Part shown: one piece after another, positions 30,431 through 44,204 of the stretch | Position numbering within the stretch: the first letter of the stretch is position 1 | How the letters are laid out: every line of letters begins with the position of its first letter | DNA from: Zygnema cylindricum | Lineage: Eukaryota > Streptophyta > Zygnematophyceae > Zygnematales > Zygnemataceae | Assembly: GCA_037447655.1 (NCBI GenBank) | Contig: JBBHKE010001145.1 | Location: forward strand, 1 to 58,751 | Direction: 5' to 3' | DNA: 58,751 nucleotides | The notes under the pieces: model-generated | Told to the model about the DNA's origin: nothing | The model's database searches: none | The model's input: only the letters and a program-made list of their open reading frames with translations | Made by a program: the position numbers and the translations under genes

Positions 30431-33229
30431 CCCTTCACAATTACAGTACAGTAGCGTTTATTGTAATTTGTGGTTCTCTCGTGTTATGTGACAAGGACGA
30501 GGACTTCATTTTTCCCTCAAATGTACTGTCAATTTCTTCAGCCGGATTATATGTTGCTGTCACGTACCCTTTCGGATAGAAACTAATACAGGTTTAACGG
30601 GTAATGTTGTTGTCGGATGAAAGTTCAAAGTTGGGAAGTAAAGACAGTTAAAATTATACTTTTTTATTAGTGTTGTGGCATGTCAATTAAACGGGAGCCC
30701 CCAGTGGGTACCATTTAAACCCAATGGGAATCTATTCCATTGCGTCATTACCCCCTAAACAAGTTAGAAATGGTCTAGTGAGCGAAACAATCTGAAGTTG
30801 TAGTATAGCTTTACAAGATGAGTTTTGGACAGGGTTACAATATATAGTGTTTCCAATTGTTCCAGCACATTGAACCTATGATAGAAGCTTTTTGAAAATG
30901 CGTGATGGCGAACCGTTTGAGTGTATCGGAACAATAGAAACGAACAACTACAAATAATTTTAAAACATAACTTACAAAATCAATGCTAAGCGAAAAAAAG
31001 AAATGAAAAAAAACTTTAAAGGGTCGCGCACATAGAGAAGGACAAACTAACAAAATAAGAACGAAGGAACAACCAAGACAACAACGACATTAATATAAAG
31101 ACCCTAAAAATAATTACACAAACAACTCCCAACACATAAAAAAGCCACTAAAGCAACCTTTCTAAACCCTCCAAACTTCACAGTGCACGTTGATGGAGAT
31201 ATGGAACACATTGTCAATTCATGACCACAATAGCGGAACGGGGAATAATAAAGGCTTGCACATGCTATGAAACCACGTGTAAGCGCAACGATATATAAAC
31301 GAGAGGAAAGAAGGGGGAGGAAAGGAGGGGGAGGGTTCCTAGGGCCCCTTCCCTCAAAAGATTGTCGACCACAAGTGCACGGGAAGTCATCCAAAGCCAA
31401 GACCCAAACAACCAAAAATCTCAATAGTCATCAAAATAAAATATTCAATGACATGCATAATCACGCCACTTGCTCAAATAACATTAGTTATATGGTTAAA
31501 GCCAAAACTTGTGGCAAAATTGGGCACGTCTATCGGTATTGTCTACGGACGATGGAGTTGTTGGGATAAGAAAAGTCGTAGTCTAAAAAACGGTGGATGC
31601 AGATTAAAAAAGTGGGGTACTAAAGCATTTTTCCTTATTTTTACTTCTTAAAGCCTATTTTTTCGGCAGATGGATATTAGTTTTATTTGATATTACCGAT
31701 AATTAGTTGGTAGGTGGTGGATTTCAAAGACTACCAGTTAGGTGCACTTGTTGTAAAACATATTATTCCATATATGAAATTGTGGGTAAAAAAACATAAT
31801 TCATTTGAAGTGTTTGCATTACATAAGAGTAAAGTTGAAGATAGGTTTTGTGGATTATTGGTTTATTCCAAAAACAAATTGTCTACTATTCTAATCGTTT
31901 TTGTCTCCAACACTCTTCCCTCTCGAGCTATCGAGAAGTTTGTTGTTTTCTTTGTGTTATGAACTACTTAGACGATAAGTTGTTTCATGTCTTGTAAAAA
32001 AAAAATTCTTCTATTATCATAGTTGAAGTGAACTGTTACAATCTTTGATCTGGGTAGGAGCTATAAAATAACGTTAGAGGATTTGCATTTACAATTCACT
32101 AGGGAGTTGTAAAAAACTCATCTTACTATGGTAGTGCAAAGTTTTTTGTTCTTCAAAGGTCTTCTCGGATCCAATTTTCATTGGGATATTTTGTGGAGAT
32201 TATTTCCAGATAGCGGGAAGTAAACTCCACTTTTAGCTCTCTGGTTCGTTTAGGGAAGGAAGTAATATATTTCCTGTGGGAATGTTGGAGTCCTTCCAAT
32301 GAATTTCATGCCTTCCTAATAAAGTGTAAAACTAAACTGTAACAACTTTTTTTCCTTTTTTTATAGAACGATTTTGCAACAACATCAAATCGGTGTCGTA
32401 TATACTATGAAATGCTACCGCAAAAGTGTCGTAAAAACAAGATTTCGGTTCATAAGTAATGTGGACAACATGAGACACAAGTACCCACGCTCTCCAAAAA
32501 ACACAATTCTTAGTTTTGCCCTTTGAGCTGAAATCACAACGAGTAGCTCAATATGCTATCCCTACAATACTGGACGATTGGCAAGCGTCAATCTCCACAA
32601 TTTTTGACACGATCTTAAACTTTGCCTTTTATTTTTAATTAAAAATTACGAGTCTACAGCCTGCGGTACCCATTACCTGAAGCCAACTAGATTGCAGCTT
32701 TTTCCCTCTTGTTTTTCAATTTTTTCTCCGTTTTTGTTGTATTGGCTTTTTTTTTTCTAGCGTGTTTTCCTACCGTTTCGCGACCAGCACTAAACTGCCC
32801 ACCGGTAGTGGTTGCAACCTTTTTTCGCTGAAAACCATGCAGCAACTTTTAATTGAGTGGATTAACCTCTTATCACGTACTAATGTTATAAAGCCTAACT
32901 TCGTGTTAACGCTAATAATTCCTTAATGCAAAAACACTTTTAGATATTCATTATAGTGACCTGCTGAGGATGGCTGCGAAGTTCATAATTTATTGGTGTA
33001 CACTCCATCAGTAACTCTTTTGGATTCAAGAAAGCAGTCTTACAGTATAACAGCCTTCAAATCTGCAAAATTTGCAAAGAATCTGGAAATCCAGGTCTCT
33101 CACATTAACAGATAACTGAAATAATACAAGACTTGTGTTCCACGAAATATACCACAGTGCCTAAATGAGGATATCTCATGAGAAGACCACTTCTTATTCA
33201 CCAGTCATTACTGCTTCTAAAGTCGGTTT
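30431..33229. other. Long stretch without a clear gene
   Basis: AT-rich. At about 31498-31550 a decayed zinc-knuckle-like TCGKIGHVYRYC suggests a Gag relic. A short ORF at 31714-31962 is not recognised. The part from about 33000 is likely the 3' UTR of the gene at 33230. No RNA gene is seen. Confidence 0.5.
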
Positions 33230-36200
33230 TCACGAGGCTTGACTGATTGTCTTTCGCATAACAATAACCGGTGATTGGCCACTCTTGTCCTGTCCTCGAA
33301 CAAATGTACTTTGTCGGTATGAGACACCATTGAGGTCCTCAATGACCCATTTGAGCTCTGTCATATCAGACACTGTATAGTGTACAAATGGTACATCCCG
33401 GTGTTGCGATTTCTGTTTTTCCACATGAAGAGTACCATCGGCAAGCTTCTTATACCAGCTTAAAATAGAACCACTTTCTGTTTTCTCCTTTTTCTGCAAT
33501 CCTTTCTCTCCCTCTTTTAGACGAGCTTCAGATTCTTCGACGGTTTTGACATAAGCATTACTTCCTTTATCTTCCGTCTCTAAATATTCCGTTTTTGCAT
33601 CTTTTGTCTTTGCCTCCGAACTCAACAACAGGTTTGTTTTTTCATTCGCGACACCTGTCTTAATCTCCAACTTGCCATCTGTCGAGAGAGGAAGAGCTGT
33701 ACTCATCTGTACCACAAAATAACCCGACCGGTGTGCTTCTCGGAGAATCTTTTTGCTGGCCTCTCCTGCCCCCAACACCTGGCTCCCATACCTCCAACCT
33801 TCAGCAATTTCTTGGAAATAACACTTCACATAACAAACAATGCCTTAACTACCATATCGTAACCGGCTGCAACTTGCTCCCATACAACCGTTTGTAAGTC
33901 CATACTAGACGTGTTTTTGACCGGATACCTCGTTTCTCTTTGACTTTTGGTTTTGCAGTAAGACAATGTTTTGCGATGCAGACTTGTATTGTGCTCAGTA
34001 TACTAGTTGTTGGTGACCGAATGAAACAGCAAAAAAAATCCTAAAAAAGGGGTAATTTTCTAACAGGTCTAGTGTTAAGATACTTAGACTTGAAACGGAA
34101 TAAGAACCATAACCTCTAGCTTAAGGTTAAGCTCGACATGAAAAAAAAGGAGAAAACTGCAATCCCCCAAAGATTAATATACCTTAGACTTAGAAAAATG
34201 TCCATTAGTGTAACGTCAAGTAAATTAGTGTACAACAACTTCAAAAAATAACCCAGACTGATGATAACTTGACAAAATTCTTTATACACAATTGTATAAA
34301 GATGCGTCTCCTTTGTCTCACTCAAACGTTTTTGAAACAAGGCAGGAGAGACGAAGCTACATCGTATCGCTATTGGAGTTAAGACATGTTTAGTATGAAG
34401 ACCTGTTTTGGTGTTGATAATTATATTTCCAGTGAAAATGACGTGGTCGATTCTTAACCGCTAAATGATTAGCTTAACGAAAAAAATAATTAGTACAAAG
34501 AACGCTATTTGTTGGTCAGAGGGCAAAGAAAAAAACAGGGACAGGATTAATCTTAATAATGGTAATAACGATTCACGGTATAATTTTGCAGTACCATCAC
34601 CATTGCTAATCCCTAGAATAGGCATGACATTATTTGAGATTAAGACGGCGCCCTTGGAAAATTGAGGTGTGGACCGCACCTTTTGAAACCCATTCAGATA
34701 AACCTACCATTAGAAAAAAAAGCTGCAAAACCTTCCGTTAGATCTTTTTTTTTTCGAAAAAAGAGACGTTAAAAAACCAACTGAAAGAAAGAAAAGTTGA
34801 AAAACCTACCACTACAAAAAAAAAGTGCACGGTATTTTGCCTCCAATCCTAGACGAATTAAACGAAACTAAATGAATAACGAGCCTTTCAAGAGACACGA
34901 AAACAAATGGGTATAACTTTTGAGAAGAGAGAATGGGGTCGGTCGAACTAACCAGCATGACCTGTCGAGGCTCGAGGCCCCAACGAGAACTGATGGCCTC
35001 CAAACGCTTACGGCTGAAACCAAAGAAAGGGAAACAGATAGTTTTGAGAAAGAGAAGGAGACGGAAAACATATCGTTTTAAAATGGAGAGGGAGGGAGAG
35101 GGGGAGGGAGAGGGAGAGGGAGAGGGGGAGGGGAGGGAGAGTACATACATATATATATTATATATATATATGCATATGAGGAAAGGGAATGTCCTAACTA
35201 TCCTACCATCCAGAGCAATACCGTGAAAAGTAAAACAATCAAAGCAAGCTTGCCAATCAAAGCGACACTTCACAAACAGCAACATCACAAATGTTTGCGA
35301 AAATGCAAACAAAAATGTCGTTCCAAGCTTCTTTCATTTGCAAGAAAACTTTCTACTAATATATATATTTCAGCCTCAAAACCCTGTCCCCTGTTTCAGA
35401 CCTCTCCTCTCACCTGATAGGCTGGTTCGGACCAATATGAGCAACTGGCTCGAAGGGGAAGTTTCCCAACTGGTCTTGCAAGAGGAAAAGGTCCTCTCTC
35501 TCGAGAGGCTCAAGGAGGCCTTGAAGGAGGCCCCTCTCCTGGCCCCTTCCATTGTGCCCAACATGCCATAGGAGACAGTGTGAGAGAGAATCAATAGCTC
35601 ACATGGAATGAGATGGGATGGAAGAGAAGGATTGCCCCTCTTTCTCCCCCTCCCCTTCCCCTTTCCTTTGGGTTTCAGATGAAAAATACAGAAACTCTTC
35701 TAGAACTATCTAGACTAAAAACTTAACTCCCCATTTAAAAGCCATTTGAACCAAAATGTTAAGGATCCATGTAAAAGCCGCCACCATAAGTGTGGGTTCA
35801 ATAATAGTGTGCTCCACATCATAAAATACATCATGAATCGCTATTAGCATTAATGACACTAATCCCTCCAGCCTTTTTTGCCCTCTGAACACAAAATAGC
35901 ATTATTAATTGTTATTTTTTAATGCGAATTATGTTTGTACTTCGCAATTGTCCACGCCATTTGGACCAGACATAGAACTCTTAATGCTAAAACAGTCCTC
36001 ATACTAATTATTTTTAACGGGAATAGTGGCTCACGGTGTAGCACCACAATAAAATATGTACACTAGTCTTAGAGCAAACATTAGCCTACACATGTTTGAC
36101 AATAATCCTAATTTCGGTGCAGAAATGTAGATAGTTTGAAACAATGTCCACACTCTACCTTGCAAATTGACCTATTAGTACGAGTCCATGTAGCCGACAA

Positions 36201-37759
36201 ATCACAATACACTATATGTACATGTGCCATCGCTCTCAAAAACCAATGACATAACCGTGATATCCTCAAAAAACACCACTATTCGCAATTTAGAATTCTA
36301 GTTCTCCACATTAAGTTCAACAACAGGTAGTGAACCACCCAGGAGTATGTTGACCAGATTAAAAGACAAAAAGATGACAAAAGTTCAGCAAACTTTAGAG
36401 TGTAGGCATATAAATTAGTGTGGATCCTAGAATGACTGGCGAAAATCTACATAAGGTACACCAATATACATGGATCAAGCTAAAAAAAAAGGAATAGCAA
36501 CTGGGGTAAGTAAAGCTACTAACAAAAAAAACAAGCATTAATAAGTGCTTGCTCATTTGACCTAGAACCAACCATACATATGTATTGTCTGTAGAGTTAC
36601 TTCCAATGGACTGTTGAATGTGGTGGCCACTGCATAATGACAAATGCTTTTGAACTCTTCATATTATGTTGGCTTTTCTTGAAGAACTATGGTTTGTGAG
36701 CCTTTCTTTCTGATCCCAAAAACTGAAACAATAACACACAATTACTAAGAGATATGAAAATAAGGAAAGTGAGTGAGACTAATTTCTCACCCTAAAATGG
36801 CGCAGTACACCGAAAGAGCCTGGCATCGCAAACCATCCCTTCTTTTTGGCCGATCCCGATACAGCAATTTTATCATTCTGACCAACTGCGCTTCTCACTG
36901 CCGCTAAGCTGAACTTCCCTCGATCCTCACGAATATCTGCAAGCATTTTCTTTTCCATGATTTTGGCCATGTACTTTGCTCGTACACTCTCCTGTTTTCC
37001 CATCGCTTCTTCGAGTTCTTGCTGTTTGCTTTTTGGAACTTTTTGAGCAACATTAGCAGCTCCTCCTTCGAGGTTTCCCAGTTTTCCACCTTCTGACTTG
37101 ACTGCCCTCCCTAATTTCTGCTGGCGAGCTGCCCCAGTTACCGGATCCTGATCGACTTCTATCATAACTTCACTGACAGTCATTCCTACTTTAACCTTTT
37201 CTGAGCCTGGCGACTTCTTGCCCTCCTCATCGCTCGGTTCCCCTTCTCCAAGCACAAATGCTTCCCAGTCCCTCTTGGCAAGCTCTGCCCTTTTTAAGAC
37301 AGCCGTTTCCCAACCGTCACCCTCTCCTTCAATATCAATTCCTTCTTGCGACGAGGCTTTCTTCTCTCGATGAATTTGCATCAAAGCAGACGCATCATAA
37401 AGAAGAGCTCTTACTAAATATCCCTTTTCTCCTGCTTTCTTCAGCCTTTGCTGTGAATAAATTTGTTCAATGTTAGCCATAGATTGTAGTCTCATTTTCC
37501 TTCTCTCATTGGAATCATGAAGTGTTTCCAACGGAGGGGGAGGTAATCCTAAGAAGTCAGACAAAATTTCCTTTACTACTTGAGAGAGGCCGTTTGTAGA
37601 CAAAAAACTCCAATCTGCCTCGAAAGATAGATTTTTCTCTGCAAATTTCTGCTTATCTTCCTCCCTGTTCACTGAAAGTGGTGTGACAGAAGAGAAGCCT
37701 TTGCCAGGAGGAAGTCCCCTACACCTATGAGAACGCACAAAACGGCCAACAAGCGCCAT
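33230..37759 (-). CDS. Unknown protein, mitochondrial-like N-terminus, two-exon model
   Basis: Exon 1 runs from ATG at 37759 down to 36791 (323 codons), followed by a good GTGAG donor. Exon 2 probably begins at 33823 after ...GTGAAG in matching phase, and ends at TGA-type stop 33230; total about 520 residues. The N-terminus (MALVGRFVRSHRCRG, Arg-rich and free of acids) looks like a mitochondrial presequence. The middle is rich in Lys/Glu and looks helical. I recognise no domain. The 2.97 kb intron holds a MITE (35829-36038), a GGGAGA repeat and a TA repeat. More exons inside the intron, or two separate genes, cannot be excluded. It is divergent from UTP6, with 644 bp between the starts. Confidence 0.5.
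34443..34580 (+). mobile_element. MITE relic 4
   Basis: The right end GGTAATAACGATTCACGGTA is flanked by TA (34581-34582). A decayed left end may lie near 34443 (GTCGATTCTTAACCGCTAA). It is in the intron of the gene above. Confidence 0.4.
35090..35172. repeat. GGGAGA and TA simple repeats
   Basis: A run of (GGGAGA)-type units at about 35090-35141 is followed by a TATATA tract at about 35149-35172, in the intron of the unknown gene. Confidence 0.85.
35829..36038 (+). mobile_element. MITE copy 5
   Basis: The left end CATCATGAATCGCTATTAGC and the right end GGGAATAGTGGCTCACGGTG are decayed inverted repeats of the family. TA stands on both sides (35827-35828 and 36039-36040). About 210 bp. Confidence 0.6.
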
Positions 37760-38403
37760 AACTCAAAAGCTTCCTTGGAACACATGTAGTCTGCACTTCG
37801 CTACGGGCAATTTGCAGCTTTTATGGAAGCTTGCTGCATGGCCCTGTCTTTAATTCAAACGTGATGTGGTGTTCGGACGTAAAGCAGGCCGGGGGCGCCT
37901 TTGCCGAAACGAAAGTATCGCAGCAAAAACGGGCGTCCGAGAAAGAGTATGACACGTGGAACGTTTAACATTAGCCTTTGTGTCACCGTGGCATAATGCT
38001 GTAAACCATGCGCCTTTCCGTACCACCTTTCACAAAAATGTCGTCACCACAATGCGCCTTTTCGTACATTGGACCGGCACCTCATACTAAACATGATCGT
38101 GGCCGTCCAAGTTTACGATATACTTTACCCGTGCATTACATGTCCATTCAATTGTGATATGTTTTTCGATATCTCGGATTTCTCATCGTGGTATATCGAC
38201 CAATTGTATCGGCACGGGAAACTATAAATATATCATTGCGATAAATGCAGTTTACTTCGATACGATATAAAACTTCAATGATGACGATATCATGGTGTAC
38301 GATACAGTAGTGGGATCACGAAAGAAACTTTACAATTTGTACATCCTTTCTCATTGAGAGAAAATTCACGGGTTTAAGCTAGGAGACGAGCTTGACTGTA
38401 GCC
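37760..38403. promoter_or_regulatory. Shared divergent promoter region
   Basis: It lies between the start codons of the unknown gene (minus) and UTP6 (plus). The stretch 38150-38320 is rich in CGATAT/ATATCG words similar to the subterminal motifs of the hAT-like element at 28610, possibly a relic. No TATA box is convincing. Confidence 0.4.
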
Positions 38404-41400
38404 ATGGCTGATACGGTGCGTTACCATTTGGAGCTGATGATACCCGAGCTTGAAGATTATGAGAAAAGGGGTCTATTTAGTAGGCACGAATTGAAAGAGG
38501 TAGTGAAAAAACGGAGCCATTTTGAATACGCGCTAAAGCGTAGGGCACCATTAAAGGAAGATTTTCTTCGCTATGTTGATTACGAGATGCAATTGGACTC
38601 ACTGCGTAAGATTCGAAAAGCAGCTATAGTGCGCTCAATGAAAGAAGCAAACCTGAGATGGAGAGCTTCACTGAGTGATCGCGCCATTACAAAGAGGATT
38701 ATTTATATTTACGAACGTGCTGTACGGAGATTTAAGGGAGATTTACAACTATGGCTGAGGTTCATGGAGTTCTGCCGGATTCGAGGTTCCTCTCGAAGAA
38801 TGCAGAAGGTGCAGTGCTTTTTTCGTAACCTTGTTAGTCTTGAGAGCATAATGGCAGCTGCATGAAAGTACACGGCCTTGTAGTTTACCGTATATTTGCG
38901 GGAGCTCCTCTGCAGGTAGTGACACATGCTCTTCAGCTGCATCCCTGCACTCCCGGGCTTTGGATGTATGCGGCTGCCTGGGAATTCGAACACAACTTGA
39001 ATGAGAGGGCGGCACGGGCATTGATGCAGCAAGGGCTACGCATGTGCCCTAAGTCTGAAAGTCTCTGGCTTGAATATCTGCGTTTGGAATTGGCTTACGC
39101 TCGCAAGATTAAAGCCAGGCAAGTGCTGCTTGGTTCCGGAAAAGTGGAGCAAGCCGGTCCAGAGAAGGTTGTTTCTAGCGGTGCCATTGCAAAGATGGAC
39201 GAGCTCAGTCTCAAGATGACCCGGGCAATTTTCCGTAATATGGTCACAGCGTTGCCACAGAGCGTCACGGTTCGACTGCGATTCTTTGAGCTTTTGAAGG
39301 GGGCAGACTTTACAGGAAAAGAGGAAGTTATGCAGGAAGTGATGGACAGTTTAGATCGTGATTTTCCAGAAAATGTGGAATGCTGCAAGCTCCTTGCATG
39401 GAAAGCTCTTGAGGACCGCGAGAGCTTAGGAGATGCTCGTGAACAAGCAGAGGAAGATGCAATTAAGGTACACGGATGTTCCTTTGCCTTCCTTTGTGAA
39501 TGTAAAGGAGCTAAGGTTGGCAAACAACAGCGCCTAGTGAAACAGCTAACAGCAGTACATTTAGGTCCAAGGTTTTATGTGATGGCTTTCAGCAAGGGCA
39601 ATTTGACCCAACTATGCACAAATTACAAACTTCGAAACAAGTAATGATCTAGGCTCCTATTTTAGCTCCTACTTCTAAGCACATTTGTCCTCAAGCTCGC
39701 AGTCATTTGCTTGATTTGTACCATTAAATGACTTTTAGATATTTTGAGATTTTATTTCGGGAATGCCGAGGATGTAAATGAATGCCGCATATTATTTGTC
39801 ACACCCATGTGTGTATATTAGTTTCACCAGACAAAGGGGCACACTGGGCCAGGCTTGGACTGGGGTTTTCCGACGTTTTGGTAATCTTCACTGTCTTTCT
39901 TAACCAGCGCAGAGAAAGTCGTAACACCTCTGGTTGTTTTTAAATATGGGCTTAAATAACGCATGCGTGTCCTAGCATCAGCAGCCTGTTATAGTTTCTC
40001 ACTGGATATTTCTGGTATATCTAACCCAGAGTGTTTAAGTGGGTTCATTTCTGAAACCCTTCCCTCTTACACATTATCTGTTTAGGACAAATTTATTTTA
40101 ATTTACAGAACAAAATGGCGTTTTTTACTGATAGTTTAAGTGTGAGATGGGTCAATGGGATTTACATCGCGTGTAAACCAACCATTTTCTTCTTATGACA
40201 AATTAACTGCCTTCATGCGTGAATGGCAGTTGACATGTAACGTTTTTTGATATTGGCGCTTGTGAGAATTGTCAAGTTACATGTGCCTTGTTGTTATCTA
40301 GAAGACCTTCAGGCTACTATTTCCATAAGTTGTGTGCACTTCTTTCTTGTTATTTGTGGCTGATGAATTCTTGTTTGAAGACTCTGTTTGTAGGTATATG
40401 AAAGAGTCCTGGAGCGCAAACCATCAGCTATGTTATACGATGCATTTTCAGATTTCCTGGAGAAACTCATAAGAAGAGAAGAAGATCCTAGTGCTTTGGA
40501 TAAAGAAAAAATAGAACATTGCACATCTGTAGATAGAGTAATATTAAAGTTGGTTGATAAGCTTAAAGGTGTATATGAAAGAGCCAGAAGCGAAGGTATG
40601 TTAACTGAAATCATGGCAAGACGTGAAATTGCCCTTCACACCCAAGAAGGCGTCGAGGCATGCAAGCCAACTCAAGCTTGCTCCCAAGGAGCAGGAAGCT
40701 GGTGGGTACAAAGGATGGCATCAGCAATGCAAAGGCATAATGGAGAAACTGCAACGAGTCAAGGTAACAAGGAGGAGCTGTTTCAAATTCTTCATGAAGC
40801 GCTGAAGACTTTGTCGCTGACGGAGTCACTTCCCCTTTGGAGACAGGTTGCTGCCCCACGTCTAATCCTACTGAACTCAAAGCAGTTTAGATACAACCAT
40901 TAGAGAAATTGAACTCCTTTATATGCTTGGGTGTTTTTGGTAATTTGACAACTAAAATGATAGCTATTTTGCATGACTCTCGGTTTGAAGGCAATAAATT
41001 GTTTAGATGTGCCAACCAAGATCTAAAGCTTATTTCACATGCACCAAATCATTGCCTCATTTTGGCGCATCAACAGGATCAGGGACAGTTGTGAAGATTG
41101 AGCTAAATAGAAATTGGCTCATTATACAGAGTGTTTATGGGCACTTAAGCGGGGGAATTTTGATATGAAAGTCTTGGTTCGGAAAATGCATGAAATTTTG
41201 CTGATACTTTTTTATGTGTGTGACAGCTGATGGAAGCTGTAGCTTTGGAACCACAACACATGCACAAGTTGGTAGACTTGGCGGAAACAAGGTTGGCCCT
41301 AAATGGTAGAGACACTGGATCTACGGCCTTAGAGTGTGCTTTAATAACCTGGGTATTGCAACTCAGGGGAGCGGAAGAGGCATGGAATGTTTGCAAACGG

Positions 41401-42566
41401 TATGTTCAACTGCTCACATCTTATGTGAAAGGAACAAAGTAGGAGCATTGGCTGTTAATGGTCTTGCCTTAACTGTCTTGCCCTAACTCCGTCATGGTTT
41501 TGCTTAAATGACAGGAAGAGTAAGCCTTCTGTGTTTGTAGGACATTGGGTCTTGGCAAAGGTATCTGATTCTAATCTGTCTGTGTGTGGTTTTTCACATT
41601 TTGGTCTTTGATTGTTTAACTTGCGAAATATATCATGCCAGTGCTTCATTCAAGCCTGTCATGCATTGATTGGTGGCAGTGTAACCGATGACGTACACCG
41701 TGAATCATTATTAAAGAAATTATTAGTGTGGGTTTTATATTAGTGTTATCAACTCTAATTCAGTTCCAAATGACGCAGCTGTTTTGAACCGTTCAAAAAT
41801 TAGCAGTAAGAAAAAAACGACTAGTAATATTAGCGCTATTTTGCAGTCAGAAAAAGAAAAAAACAGAAAAAAAACGGCAGCGAAGTTGTGTTATCAACGC
41901 TAATCACAATTCACGGTATAGCTAGTGGGGCTGACGAATGTTTGATTTGTGGGATTCAACTGTGAAGGTTGCTTGCCCTTCCCAGTCCAAGTCAAGAGCT
42001 TGTCAGACTCTGGGGAAGAGTGGAGGCCCAAGCAGCGGCTGCTGGTAATGATGGCACTCTGTCACGAATGCGCTCCGCATTTGAAGGAGGGCTCCAAGCG
42101 CACGGTGCCACAGATACAGCTCTGTGGCTGGACTACTGCAGACTAGAATTGCAAGTAAGTTGTGATAGGTGGTAGGTGATGAGGCGGTGGTGGTGTTTGT
42201 GATGGTGGTGAGGTGGTGGGTAGTGGTGGTGAGGTGTTAGGTTGATTAAAAAGATGCTTTAGGCTACATGGGAAGGAGCTTATGTAGCTATTATTCTGTT
42301 TGTCTGCCACAATAACTTTGTTAACTCTTTTCTTAGGTGCCGACTTTGTTGTCATCTTGCATCTTCTTTGCTGTTCTTCAGTCTCTAGGTTGTTATGTTA
42401 TTTGCAACGAAGCTTGTGGCGCAGTTGTTATTCTGAAACCGTTTATTGCTTTATTTTTTTGCAGTTTGGTGGTCATAAAGAGGCTGCGGCATTACATTGG
42501 CGAGCCAAAAAGATGTTGAAAGATCCATCTGAATTCCTGAAAGGATACCAGCAGCTCACGGCTTGA
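38404..42566 (+). CDS. UTP6: U3 snoRNA-associated protein 6 (UTP6)
   Basis: Six exons join in phase: 38404-38808, 38916-39467, 40394-40846, 41227-41399, 41986-42154, 42465-42566; about 617 aa (human UTP6 is 597). The start MADTVRYHLE with RGLFSRHELKEVVKKRSHFE and LKEDFLRYVDYE is the UTP6 N-terminal domain. HAT-type helical repeats follow (LWLRFMEFC, LWMYAAAWEFEHNLNERAARA, LWLEYLRLEL, LWLDYCRLEL), ending GHKEAAALHWRAKKML. UTP6 is part of the UTP-B module of the small-subunit processome, which processes 18S pre-rRNA in the nucleolus. The ATG at 38392 is an alternative start, but MADTV fits the family. AATAAA at 42895-42900 may end the transcript. Confidence 0.93.
41696..41918 (+). mobile_element. 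MITE copy 6 in UTP6 intron 4
   Basis: The left end CACCGTGAATCATTATTAAA and the right end CGCTAATCACAATTCACGGTA are inverted repeats; TA flanks both sides (41694-41695 and 41919-41920). 223 bp, no ORF. It is one of the best-kept copies. Confidence 0.78.
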
Positions 42567-44204
42567 ACAGAGAGAATAGGCTCTGAAGTTTTGAAGGTTT
42601 AAAGATCTCACATTCGGCCCCTATATTGCCCTTAGACAATGCTATGAATTAACCAATAGTTGATACTTTTTTCGAATGGGTTTAAACCGTTTTCTTGCCC
42701 GAAATTTGTTCTGGCTGCATTGACCAAATGGACCACAGAAGACTTCCATCAGCATTGCCGAGAGTCCTTTCGGAAAGTTCATTTGTCAGGCACCTCTCGT
42801 TTATCCGTGGCACAGTTGATCTATTCTTAATTTACTTACAGGTTTTTCTTTTAGGGAATGCTTTTGAGGATGCCTGAGGTTGTTTTAGTTGCATAATAAA
42901 GCAAGTTCTGTAGAGTAACTTACAAATCCAGGTTCGGGATGCTTTTACTTGGAAGTGGTGACTGGAGAAAGTCGAGTTGCACTATGTCTCAGAAGGTTAG
43001 GATCTGAGGAGAAGAGGGGTGAAGAAGAGGATACGTTGCGAATTGATTGTACCATTCATTTTTGTTTCAATAGAAGTGGTCTGTCACAGACCCTTTCTTT
43101 AATGAATACTAGAGAATCAAGACTATGATCAAGATGTTGAGATGTTGACCGTTATTTTGTGTTATCAATGTCTGTGCTTGAAAGAAAACAAATGGATGTT
43201 TTTTGTCTGCATCAACCTTGTCAATTGCATCTCCGCGGCTCGATGCAAAACTAATGGACCTGAAATGCAATGGTTGATTGACTATATAGGGTTGTCTTGT
43301 TTTGCAAATTTGATAGACTAGTGGATGAGGTTTTGGCTAACCAGAGACTATATGGTGCTAATTTGTCAAATTGTATATGTGATGATGACGATCATGATTA
43401 TGATGGTGATGGAAATTTGACATGTTAATGGCCAATCTTGCTAGAAGAGTTAAAATGTGGAAACAGCTAATTTTTTGGTCTTCAGTTGAATGTTTTTAAG
43501 GAGCAATCTTGACAGTTCCACCACTCATGATGACACCTGCTAGTTAAGCAAGACCTGTGTAGCCCTATATCATGCTTTCACAACAACTTTGCTAAATTCG
43601 TCCAACCAATGAGAGTGCCTTACAGATTGTGTTTACATAAGTAAATATATCAATTGCAAGGCCAGAGTGAAGCTGAAAAATAAAAGACATTTGGCATACT
43701 CCAAGCTCATTCTTAACAACGTTCCAAGATGTATGCAATGCAAAACATGAACTTCAAGAGACCAAGATACTATTGAGTGCCTGCAATGTTCTTAAAGACA
43801 GACAATGACATATGCTCATACAGTTTTGACCACATTGCAAAGTTAAAAACAACAAACACAACACAAGTTTCACTGTGGATTTCCTACAGAGATCCTTCTA
43901 ATGAATGTCTTACAAATGTAGGGAACGGGCAACAAAGCTAAACCCTGAAAAAAAAATGGGGGACGTGCCTCAACGTTGACACATCCAGCTTTACTATAAG
44001 TGACCATGATTGCAGTAAGTAAAGTTAAACAATCTACATCTCAAGGTAGCAGATTCTAGAAAGCCAAAGTCTACGCACTGTAACTTGTTTCCTCGGTATT
44101 TAGGGCTGAAAATTCCCACAAAAAAGAGAAAAGCCTGGCTCAATTACAACAAAAATGCAAAACTCCGACATTGTAGCTGTTCCTTTGAGTAACAAGCGCT
44201 GTAG
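42567..44204. other. Intergenic, 3' ends of UTP6 and SRP19
   Basis: The two convergent genes end here. The first 330 bases are probably UTP6 3' UTR, up to AATAAA at 42895. I see no ORF, RNA gene or repeat in the rest. Confidence 0.5.

Noticed and set aside
31267-31962. Possible small genes at 31267-31569 and 31714-31962
   Set aside because: No motif apart from a decayed zinc-knuckle-like stretch; no splice context; probably transposon relics.
35338-35571. Plus-strand ORF in the intron of the unknown gene
   Set aside because: The end reads like a helical protein, but no family, partner exon or conserved motif is visible.
42160-42240. GGTGGTG-rich stretch as a coding repeat
   Set aside because: It lies directly after a good splice donor (GTAAGT) in UTP6 intron 5 and is a simple repeat.
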